64,000 nt of DNA from Anthonomus grandis grandis. Its lineage: Eukaryota > Arthropoda > Insecta > Coleoptera > Curculionidae. The notes under the pieces were generated by a model. It saw only the letters and a list, made by a program, of their open reading frames with translations. It was not told the DNA's origin and searched no databases. The stretch spans positions 29,217,690-29,281,689 of the forward strand of contig NC_065549.1 in assembly GCF_022605725.1 (NCBI RefSeq). Direction: 5' to 3'. This document shows, in pieces, positions 48,001 to 60,000 of this stretch (within the stretch, counting starts at the first letter, position 1; the number at the start of each line of letters is the position of its first letter). The position numbers and the translations under genes are program-made.

Positions 48001-51000
48001 CACTGAAGTGAGCTCGTGCACCATTCAACTATAGCCACATTTGATGCCTTACAAAGTCGAGAAGCGCGGAAAATCCTCTCTTAAGAAATTTAGAAAAACT
48101 TCTCCTGTTACACAATTTTCAAAAGGTATGGACCAATAACAAAATCATGTACTATTGCACCCCAAACATTGATGCTCCCTCCATCTGTATTTAAGATTAT
48201 TGATAAAAACTCGATGGGGTTTTCTGTGTCGTAAAAATGAGTTATGTCGGTTCACAGAATCATTTCTATGAAAGGTAGATTCATCATTGAAAGGCACATA
48301 TTTAACCATTTTTGGCAAGTTCTTGATATAACTGCGCATGATAGGAATTCTATTTGCTTTCCTTGGGACATTTTTTCACGGGCGATTTCGATATTTCTAA
48401 GTTCTCACTTAGTTGTAATTAAAGAACTAATTTCCCGTGTTGCAACGACCGACATGGTGATTACCAATTGGTTTTCTTTATTTAAAACTGTTTTCGTTTC
48501 AGTTTGCTTTTTGAATTCTACGCTTCCAGTACGCTCGAATCGTTTTTCTAATTTCGTCAATACTCTATTATCAGGATGTCGGTTATCACGAAATTTTTCC
48601 TAATAAATCCTTGAAGCGAAAAAATAGTTTCCAAGGCATTCACCGATAACGTAAACCATATTTACTAATTCTCGCTGAGAGTAACTAATTTTGACATAAA
48701 TTTACTTAATAAGTAAACATTATAATTGGCATATGTCACACAATAAAGAATAAATGAATTATGGCCAACTTTTTACTTGTAAGAAAAAAATTCTTATTTT
48801 TAAATGAGATAAGCATCGGGGATTAATACTACTTTTATTTTATTATGGTTACTACAACTATTCACTTTTTTTCTTACTAAAGCGTGTTCGAAATGGAATT
48901 GAACAGAGTGATAAAGCGCTTGTCGTTTTAATTCCATAAAATATCTATTAATTGTTTTCGTCGTAAATGTCGTAATGCCTATATAAAATATGTGTCACTC
49001 TTCTCTTAACAACAAATTTTGAGAAAACCGTTAGAGATAAAGGCAAACCTGTTGGTATTAAATTAAAAATTAAAGAATACTCTATCAAATCGAATTGAAA
49101 ATGTTATTATTTGAGTAACGATTTTGATCACCCTGTATAAAAAAAATAAAATGAACTTAGCTAAGGACTTTACATAGATTTTTCAAAAAGATAAAAAACG
49201 TCGGTGGTAAATATTAATATTTAAGTGAAAAATTGATTTTTGTGAAAAATTCTTTAATTCGTTAATAACTAGGCAACGTCGCCTTTAATTTTAGGGTAAA
49301 ACTGTTTTAGGCTTAAAGAATGGGAAAAATATATGTGGTTCTATTAAAAAAAATTCAAATTATGTACTACGCTTTTTTGAGACACCCTGTATCAACCAAA
49401 CTAATTTTAAAAAATAGCCCCTCGAACTTAAAAACATTCCCCCTATTAAAGTTTTTTTCAGTTTAGCCGCAATCGAGCATCGCGATATTAAATGGACACC
49501 CTGTATATAAAAATATCTTTTTAAATTTAATTTAAATTGACTAAATTTGTTATTCAGTTGTTGTAATGAAATTTGTACTTGATACGTACTTTGCGAACAG
49601 TATCTTCCAAATGAACTCCAATAACTTCAGCTAGCTTCGTAAATGATGGTCGAGCTAAAGGCTTGGTATTCCAACAATCAAGCATCACTTTGTACCTACA
49701 ATTATAACATTTTATAAATAGAAATTAATAATTATGAGTTGCTTTATTAATTTAGCTTACATTGCCATTGGAGCATATGCTGGAGCTTCCATTCTGTATC
49801 CTTCAACTAATTTATAGTATAGTCGTTCATCTGCTTGCATACCTGGATATGGTGTTCTAGCTAAAGAAAAAAATTCCCACAACACCACGCCAAAAGACCA
49901 TATATCAGACTGTGTCGAAAAAACACGATCCCTTATGGATTCTATTGCCATCCATTTCACTGGTAAAGGATTCTAAGTAAAAAATACAACTAAATATAAA
50001 TTCCATTCAATTGCCAATTTTTAAAAACTTACATTTCCTTTTTTCTTATAGTTGTTATCATTATACATCGTTTTTGCTAAACCAAAGTCACAAATTTTTA
50101 CAATATTATTATCAGCTAGCAAAATATTTCTGGCTGCAAGATCTCCATGAAGTACTTTTCTTGATGCTAAGTATTCCATTCCTCTTGCAACTTGAAATGA
50201 CCAAGCTACAAGATCTTTTGTGGATATGGGTTTAACATGATCCTTGTAGTCGCCTTTGTAGTTTAGTCTCCATTCGGGTTCAACACTATTGTTGCTAAGT
50301 ATAACGCTGTCATCACCTGACATTTCAAAATAGAATATTAATTTATAAATTGTTGTTTACTCGCTATTTTTTTATATTTTGAATTTGGCAGACCAACTTA
50401 AGAACCTAACGGCTACGTCATTTAAACTTAAACTTCAAGAGAACTTATCTAAAGAATGTTTCTGGATATATGTACAACTTCGGAATGGATATGATGTTGC
50501 ACAGAGAAGAGTTAGATACTAGAAACTCATGACGATATGCACCTTGAGTACCGAATTTTTGAGTAAGAAATTTTCTCACTGAATTAATTTGGCCCTTTCT
50601 TTTTATTGTTGATTAATTGATGCGGGAGGCAAATGTGATATTAAAGACTTGCCAACTTAAGCTTAACCTAATTGACGTTAGTATCGTCATATTGTGTTAC
50701 GCTTGATATCAATACACCATAATCGTGAGAGAACAGCCACGCCATATATTTTTCTCACCTTGTTGATATTAGACAAAGCAATGGTTTAAAGAAAATATTT
50801 AATGTGGGGTGGCTGTACAGAGCGACAGTTTGGAAAAAATATTTTTTTTATAGACTGATGATGTAGAACAGCTACATGAGAAATTTAGTAAAGCGCTTAA
50901 TTCGCTAATTATAGGTTTGTTCTCACTGCTAATATCTGACAAGTTTAAAACTGTTTCCAAACCATTCTTGATACGCATGCGTAAAATATTACAACTTCTG

Positions 51001-54000
51001 ATCGATTTGAAACCATCTGCGTAAACATCAAACACGAGTTGAGTGGAGTCTAATTTAAAAGAAGAAGAACAAAAAAAAAAGAAAAAAAAACAAAAATAAA
51101 AATGAAGAACAATGAAAATGGTCACGAAATTCTATTCTATTCAATTGGGATACGGTTTCATCTAAATAGTTTTGATTTTTGGGCGTTATGCGTTTTTCAA
51201 GTAAATCTTTCTGTAAAAAATTCTGATAATTCAGATTCTTCCGACGATAAAAAATTAGTCATTTTCTTAATGTGTATTTTTAGACTATTCCAACAATTTA
51301 AAATGCAATTTCAAAACAAATATCAGGGATTATGCAAAACGACAAAACACAAACAACAATTTGGAGGTTATGTTCATATTCAAAAGATCGGCGTTGATTG
51401 GCTACACATGAAATAAGTCCAAAGACAAGTCTGGCTATCAGAAATTTGTGTAAGAACATCAAACTTTTGATTTAAAACCGATAAGAAGTTTCTGTGCGAA
51501 CGCATTTTACTCTATTGCGCATGTTTATTTGTCGAAAACTTGTTTCTTACTGCTATGAGAACAAACCTAGTACCATTGCTAAGCGATGCGGTTGATACCA
51601 AATAAAGCCTCTGAGAAGCTGTCACATGTCATTGTGCAATTAAACTTGAGACGAATTACGGTGCATTAGGTGAGCACCATTTTTAAATACAGTTTGCTTT
51701 AAGTTATTGATGCTATAGAGTGGCAAATTTCCTTGTATTTTCATTATTCGATTTATATGAAGGATGAAAAACATTTAAGCTTACCTACTGAAGTAAGACG
51801 TGTAGTTGAGGTCGCTGTCGACCTTCTACTTCTATATGCTGAAGTCGATCGCGAAAAGCTGAAAAGTAATAAAATTATACGTCTTACGAGTCTTACGACA
51901 ACTTAATACATACCGATTTTCGCTAGAATTCGAATTTGACCTTTCCAAAATATCAGCTCCAATGTCGTAGTTTATATTTCCCGTAATAGGGTCGACTTGA
52001 TTTATAAAACTCTCTCGATGTTTGTATAGAAAATTTTGTAAATTTCCAAAACGGCAAAATTCAACGATAACAAGCAGCTCTCCTAAAATAAATATTGTTG
52101 TATCCTAAAAACTGGTATATCTCTTGTTGTTAAAGTTAATTTCTGGAAATGAACTGGTATTTATGGGATTGCCATTTTTTACCGTATATAGAGAAAATAA
52201 TAGATAAAATAAAATAAAAACAATAAAAACTCAGTAACCGAAATTTATTTTTTCGGTTACTTGAATGAAGAAATGCATTCTTTCATTTAAGTCATTATTT
52301 AACAACTACTTTTAAAATTTTCAATTTTATGAGATAAGAATACTTGTTAATGTAAAAGATTTATTGTTAAATATTGGATATATTAAAACTCAATGTTTTT
52401 TAATATTGCTATTGTTGTTTTGTTATACATACTTTTGGCAACGTTTTTCGTGCATGCTCCAAGTAAATTAACGACATTAATATGTCTTCCTAAATGTACC
52501 ATCACCTTTAGCTCCGACGCAAGTGCCTTAATATAAGAATGATCGGCATTTTTCTTAACCATTTTAACAGCTACCACGGTGCTTGCTTCTCCCTCGATTA
52601 TTTGTTTTGCTTCTGCCTTCATGACTACTCCAAAAGCTCCAGAACCAAGTTGTTTTCCTGATGTTAGGTTTAAGAAATATTTTTAAATTTTATAATTTTA
52701 TAGTAACAATATTTTTTGGGTTAAAATACCTACGTCTATAAAATAGTTACAACAAAGTAATTCATGTAGGAAGATAGTATCTTCCATGTTTTAAAACATA
52801 GATAGAGCTATGTTAGTTAATTTAAGATCGTATTAAATCTTATTAGGTATTTAGTTATTTTCTACCCTGGTTTAGAATTCGCTGTGTTGTAGGCAAACCG
52901 AGTTCTGTCAAGGTCAAGCGATAAAAAGTACTTTTTAAAAGCGCATACGGGAGAGCCTAAACTATGACTGTCATTGATAATAAAGTAAATAAAATATCTC
53001 AAATTAAAAAAAAAAAAATAGGTTGCCTTTTAATGGAAGTGGAAAATACTCACCATTCCTAGGAATATTACAACCACGGTTAATATAGAGGAATACATGA
53101 ACTATTGATGATGTACATTATGGATTATTATCAAATACCCACCTTTGATAATTTACTCTACTCGACTAGTAAACATAATAATAGAGAAATACAAATCTAA
53201 GGAGAATTAATTTAGGGTTTTTATATTGCAGGTTAGGAGAGATTGATAATTCAAGATTGTAAGCTATATAGTATATAAAATAATTCTGCCAAACAGGCGT
53301 CAAACTACTCTAGATAAAAGCAGTTTATAAATATATTAAGTTGAACAACTACTCTTTTTATTAATTTTTACAATAAAAAACAAAATTATTATACATGAGT
53401 GAGCACAATCTATATTTACTTTTTGCACATGGCCTTTGCTATTATTAAATTTCCGTCTTAAAAATGCACCTTTGATTATATATGGAAAATTAATTATAAA
53501 AAATATTATAAAAAATACAAATAAAACTCTAATATCAAAGAATAAGAACTTGTCGATTTACAATATTATACAAAGTGACAATTTTATTAAGAAATATAGC
53601 ATTCTAAAGCTAACTATCGTTTTTATAGTTAAATTTAATCCTTATTTGTAATTTTTTAGCGTTTTGTAAAAAGAACGGTTCTTTCTGTATTTTTTGTTAT
53701 TTTAGTATCTATATATAGCGTGAATATAAAACTGCTGACAAAATTGTATCTTCTTCGAATGATATTTTCTTTAATCCTCGTAAATTCGTGTCCTTACAAG
53801 TCTCTCACCAAATTAATCAAAAATCATTTCTTACCAACAATAAAAAATTATAATATGTGTGAAATGCATGAAAATTAATTATATTTTTTATGCATTATAT
53901 ATTAAGGTAAAAGTTGTTACCTTGCGATTATAAAAAACCAATAGCATCGATATCGCCTAGAAACGTTACGATAGGGTGCCGGTTATTATGAAGTAGTAGG

Positions 54001-57000
54001 CTCTCCCTAAAAACATTCGAGATTCCAATTGCCTTTATGTATATATTATCATCTTTTACATTTAACTGGAAAACCAAAAGTACTTTAAGGTCATCTTTGT
54101 TTAAGAATTAGATAATTGACTTATATATAAATATTTAATTAAAGTCCATATTAAAATTAAGCGGTTCTTTAACTTTAAATTATGAAGACTGCCTAAACAA
54201 ATTTCTTCTTGCCTAAACAAAAAACTTCTCACTATTACTTTATATTGGCCTAATGCAGGCACGTAATATCACAATTCCATAAGTAGATTTCAATAGTTAG
54301 GAATAGTTACATTTTTTTTAAAGGTACCCAAAATCTAATTAAACGTGAATGAAATTTTTTATATAGAATCTATAGGTACTTACACCAGAAAAAACACTTA
54401 TTATTATACTGTAAATTATAAAAAACTAATTTACAAGCTAAAATTTTGAGGATGAATTAACAACTTATGTACATTACCATAAATTAGATTTCTAATTGTT
54501 GTTAGTGCCCAGAACCAACAAAATAAATACTTTACTTAAACTTACCTAAAGTAAACATTGGGAACATATATTTTTCACTGCAGTATTTAGTAAAACAACG
54601 TCTTTTTGTAAATCTTCTAATTAACCAATAAGTCAATAAAACCTGTATCGACCACCTACCTTCCATTTTTTATAAGGATATTACAAAATTTAGCACAGAT
54701 ATTTTAAAGATAAATTCCTGGGCTTAAAATAATACTTTTTGCTATAAACATAAAATATTTCAAACTAGATTTTCTATGACGTAGTTCGTTTTCGAAAAAA
54801 AAATCTTTAAATGAAGGGATATTAATAATTATAAAACAAAAGTCCTAAAATAAATCTGGTTTCTAAGTATGTGACTTGACGATAGCATATCAATTATGAC
54901 CTAAGAATATTGTGTTAAACTTATGTTAGATTATTAATAATATTCACAAAACAATCTTTAATAGCCGGACCGAGTACTTCAGGAGCGTAACATACAACGT
55001 TATTTTAAATAAGAAAAGTTTTTTTTACTAAAGAAATGAGGACCATTGAAAGATGGCACTGGTAAAGTGATTTTTTGCTAATAATTCTTGAACTAACCCT
55101 CACAAAATCATGAAATTTGGCAAAAGAAATGCATTAGCAAAATTATTAGTAGCGTAGCGTGTAAAAGGGCAGACGTTTGGTGCTACAACTTTTTTGTTAT
55201 TTATAATTGTTGTTTCGCTGTTGTCTGTACAAATTTGGCACGAACAATTTTTTAATTTCTTTTAAATGACCCCACAAATAAAAGTCCAGCAGATTGCGGT
55301 CCTTCTCGACCTATCCATTGCTGGTGATTAGGTTTTTATTCAAAATTGCCTATTAGCTGTCCTAAAATATGCAGATGTACCATCGTGCATTATTCACATT
55401 GTCTGTCATCAGTGGAATATTTTTAAGTAATATGAGCCGTTCAGCGGAAAAGTGGTCTAACTCCCTTAAAGTAGAAATTTAGAAAATTGATATTTTGCAT
55501 CTGGATGAATTAAAATCACAGTAACATATTCTTTACTTTTTTGTACATATTTATAATAACCCTGTACTAAAATTTCATATGGTAAACATTTTTACTGATT
55601 GCGCCCATTAATTACATTTTTGCCGCCCAATGTCATTCTTCCAGTAAGTTTTTTTCAAAAACATAGCGGAAAAGTGGTATAACTTGGAGAGTTATATTAC
55701 TTTCCCTCGTAAAAGTTAACCAAATTTCACAAAACTGATGAACCAAAGAAAAATAATAGCTGTAGTATGTTTACTATGATATCTATTACTGATAAAAGTG
55801 TTCAAAAAATATAGAGCTTGAAGAGCAAAACATTACTACTACTTATCTTACATACTAACCTTACAGTAAGGAGAGTAAGAACAAGTTATTAAACAAATTA
55901 ATCTTCATCAGAATCGGATAATGGACCACTGTCAACAGCATCTTCTTTTGTCAGTAAGTCCAGGAAGAACTGATGCTGAATCAGGGGAATCCACTGAAGA
56001 ATTTCTATCATATCTTTTTTCTTAGCTACAGGAACTGATCTACACACTACGTACCATAACACTAAAAAAACCTGACTAAACAAGAAAAAGCGAGTTTAAT
56101 AGGACCTGGCGCGACATCGGAACAGCGTGGTGCCTTGACTTATACCACTATTCCAGCGAACGAATCCATTATGTTGAGAGGAATAACGTTAGGAAGCTCT
56201 TATCTTAGCTAAGTTAAAATTTTGACTTATACCAGTTTTTGACTGAATATATTAGACCAGTAGAAACATAATTAATGGTATAACTCAAAAATTAAAAAAT
56301 ACTGACATATACCACTTTTTCTCTGAGCGGCTTATATGGAAAACTTCATTTCTAAAAATGTCTTTATGCTTCTTCTGTCAAGCTATCAGGTAAAAAAAGG
56401 ATCAATAATAAAGTTCCCAATTATCCATCGCCAAACGTCAATAAAAAAACGTTGCTGATGTCTCGATTAAATAATGGTATGAGGATTTTCAACTTGCCAC
56501 TGATGCATGTTTTGCAAAATTCCCATTCATCGGTAAACAGTATAAGTGATTCTACACTCACTTCTGCAATAGGCAATTGCAAAGTGCTATTCTTAGAGCA
56601 TATTTCTAGAAAACAAATCTTGAACTTGATAGGGATTGTTGTAAAAATACTTTTATTTAAGTTTTTTTTAATTATATTATTTCATAACAATTTAAAATAA
56701 TGTAATATATAATAGACTCTACTTTACGGGCAGTCACAGAAAATATTACCAGTGCCTCTTGGACACGCAACAGAAGCAGTCGAGTCGAGTTTTCTCAGTT
56801 TTTTACAGACAATCAGTTACTTTTGAGTCAGTGTTATCAGTCAGTTTTGTACATAATTTTGCATTAAAATTATTATCAATCAAGAACACCTGTGTATTAT
56901 TAAAATACGCAACATTTTGGCGACCGTGACAGGACAGAAACAGCAGATTTTTCAAGCTGTTCAATTGGATTCATTTGCCGTTTGTAACCCGCATTCTATC

Positions 57001-60000
57001 AAACCTGCCATAGTTGGCTCCCTGCTTCGACGCTAGGCTGGCGGTCGAGTGGGGGACGACGGACATCGACAGAGCGATTTCAACGGGCAAGCGGTGATTG
57101 GTGGGATACGAGTCAGGTGATCAAGCAGCTCAAGTGGCGTGCCCCCCGCGACGAGGCTATTTGGTTTGTTAGCAAAGGACAGAAAGCGCTTCGACGCCAG
57201 GCGTCGCGTTGCATTTGTATCAGGGAATGTAAAGTTCGTTCCATGAGATAAGTTGAGGTATCCTTTTTCCGAATATCCTATTTACCCTTACATGTTTTAA
57301 TTGGTGTTGTTGATAGTATTTATTTATTGATTTATTTGATTGTTGTTATATATTTTTTGCAGGATTTGAGGTTTTCTATAACATATTTATATCATTTCTA
57401 AATTAAAAATGGCAGACGAAAATACTTTAAAAGTCAAGAAACCCTCTTTAAAAAGTCAGTTGACAAGATTTTGTAATTTTGTTGATAATTTAGACACAGA
57501 TCGAACGAAGGCAGATCAGCTGCCTACCAGATTAACAAATTCAAAACAATTATTATCAGATTTTCAGTCAGTTTGTATTCAGCTTATGGCTTTAGATGAT
57601 TCACAGAATTTTGAGAATGAGTTAGGTGATTTTGAAGACAGATATTATAGTTCAGTTTCTAAAGCGAATATTTTAAATAAAGAGTTAAATGAAAATAATG
57701 AACAAGTAGTCAATAACTCTACGAATTTACAGTGTCACAAGATGTAAAGCTTCCACCCATTGATTTGCCTAAATTCAATGGAAACTCAGAAAAATGGTTG
57801 CAGTTTCACGATACTTTTACCAATTTAATTGAAAACGATCCAAATTTGAGTAACATTAAAAAATTTTATTACTTGAAATCATGTTTAACAGACAATGCTG
57901 CGGCAGTGATTTCTTCTCTGGAGGTTACAAATGATAACTACAATATTGCGTGGGCAATTTTGACAGACAGATTTCAAAAAAACAAAATGATTGTGCATTC
58001 GCATGTTCGTGCTTTGTTTGAGTTACCGGTTATGCAAAAAGAGTCATTTACTCAACTCAGAAAAATGATTGATGAAGTTAATAAAAATTTAAGGGTTCTA
58101 GAATCTTTCAGACAGCCAGTTAGTGAGTGGTCAACTCTTTTAATATATTTATTAACATCTAAATTAGACCACAATACCAAGCGACAATGGGAGTCTTGGG
58201 GTTCATTGGCATTCTGGTCATGACAATTTATTCTTTAAAATTAACAGTTACAAGGAAAATAACAAAATTTCAAAGAGGTTTGTCCTTTCAACTATCTCAC
58301 AAATTTTCGATCCTTTAGGTTTGATAGGACCTTGTGTTATTCAGGCAAAAATATTGCTCCAGAAATTGTGGAAATTAAATGTTAAATGGGATGAATCTCT
58401 TCCTGTGGAACTTCATACGAGTTTTGTTTTATTCATAAACCAGTTAACCAGTTAAACCACTTATAAACAAACTTAAATAACATCAACATTCCACGTCATG
58501 TTATACTATCTCAAAAAACATACTTAGTATTACATGAGTTCTGTGATGCCATAATGGTAGCTTACGGAGCTTGCGTTTATGTTATCAGTCAATATCAAGA
58601 CAAAAAACAGAGTAGGTTACTTACCGCAAAAAGCAAAGTAGCACCATTAAAAACGCTAACTATTCCAAAATTAGAGTTATGCGTAGCAATAGTTTTAACA
58701 AACTTAGTAAACAAGATAATTTCTTGTTTAGATATTGATTTTGACAGGTATACCTTCTGGACAGACTCAACGATCGTTTTGCATTGGATAAACAGCGATT
58801 CTCATGTTTGGAAGCCTTTTGTTTCTAACAGAGTCGCTCACATTCATGAGGGTTCTAAGATAAATGAATGGAGACATGTTCCATCCAAAGAAAACCCAGC
58901 AGACCTTATTTCTAGAGGAGCCAACCCTGAGGTCTTGACAACTTCTTCACTATGGTGGAATGGACCTTCCTGGTTATTGAAAGGTGAAGAATGCTGGCCT
59001 AAACAAAAAATCTTCTCATCAGAAGAGATTCCAAAGAAAATACCTAAATATCAGTTATCAGCTCATATCAAACAAATTGAATCTTTTGATCTTATGCAAA
59101 AATATTCGTCAATAGCAAAATAGCAGAGAATAATTGCATTAATCTTGAGATTTAAACATAATTGTTTAAATAAAACCGAAAAACAGTATGGCTCACTTTC
59201 TTTAAAGGAGCTGGAGTTTAGCATAAAATTAATTATTAAGGTTGTCCAACAGGAATGTTTTCAGGCAGATATTTCAGATATCTTAAAAAACAAAAATGTT
59301 AATAAAAATAGCAAACTATTGCCTCTTACCCCCATCTTAGAGGATGGTATTCTTAGAGTTGGTGGTCGTATCAACAACGCAAAATTTCTAAGTTTTTCTC
59401 AAATGCATCCTATAATTTTACCCTCAGTTCATCATATTACTACATGTTTAATTCGGGATGAACATTACAAAAACTTACATGCGGGACCACAATCATAATT
59501 AGCCACATTGCGAACAAAATACTGGATTTTGTCAGGTTTAACAACAGTCAAAAGGGTTTTGAGAAAATGTATTGTTTGTTTTAAGAATAAACCTATTTTA
59601 ATTAATCAGTTAATGGGTGATTTACCCGAGAATAGAATCACTCCTGCTAGAGCATTTTTACATACAGGCTTAGATTACTGTGGCCCATTTCCAGTTAAAG
59701 CTAATAAGTTACGCAATTCAAAGGTTATCAACATTTATGTGTGTATATTCGTTTGTTTTAGCACGAAAGCTACTCATTTAGAAATCGTGTCAGATTTAAC
59801 TACTGAGTGTTTTTTGAATTGCTTAAACGTTTTATAAGTCGTAGAGGTAAACCTGTAACTCTTTCATCAGACAATGCAACAACATGACTTTTGTTGGTGT
59901 AAGTAATCAACTAAAGGCCATGTATGATTTTGTAAAAACTTCACAGGCTGACATTAATAATTTCTTGACAGAATTTCTTGAATCATTGGTAATCATGTTT

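Larger units (their letters stand above)
46793..49503 (-). mobile_element. Mariner-like element with partial inverted 5'-end duplication, in a Pvr intron
   Basis: Bounded by CAGGGTGTCCATTTAATATC on the left and its reverse complement on the right, with TA at 46791-46792 and 49504-49505. About 2.7 kb. The arms are far longer than normal termini: the left arm (46793 to about 47590) resembles the reverse complement of 48350-49503, including part of the transposase N-terminal coding region, minus about 330 bases. It sits between Pvr exons ending at 46666 and 49590 and would be transcribed within Pvr pre-mRNA as a long hairpin. Confidence 0.8.

Noticed and set aside
50799..51125. 108-codon minus-strand frame in a Pvr intron
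   Set aside because: Phe-rich start is a poly-purine complement and there is no exon phase or homology to fit it into Pvr.
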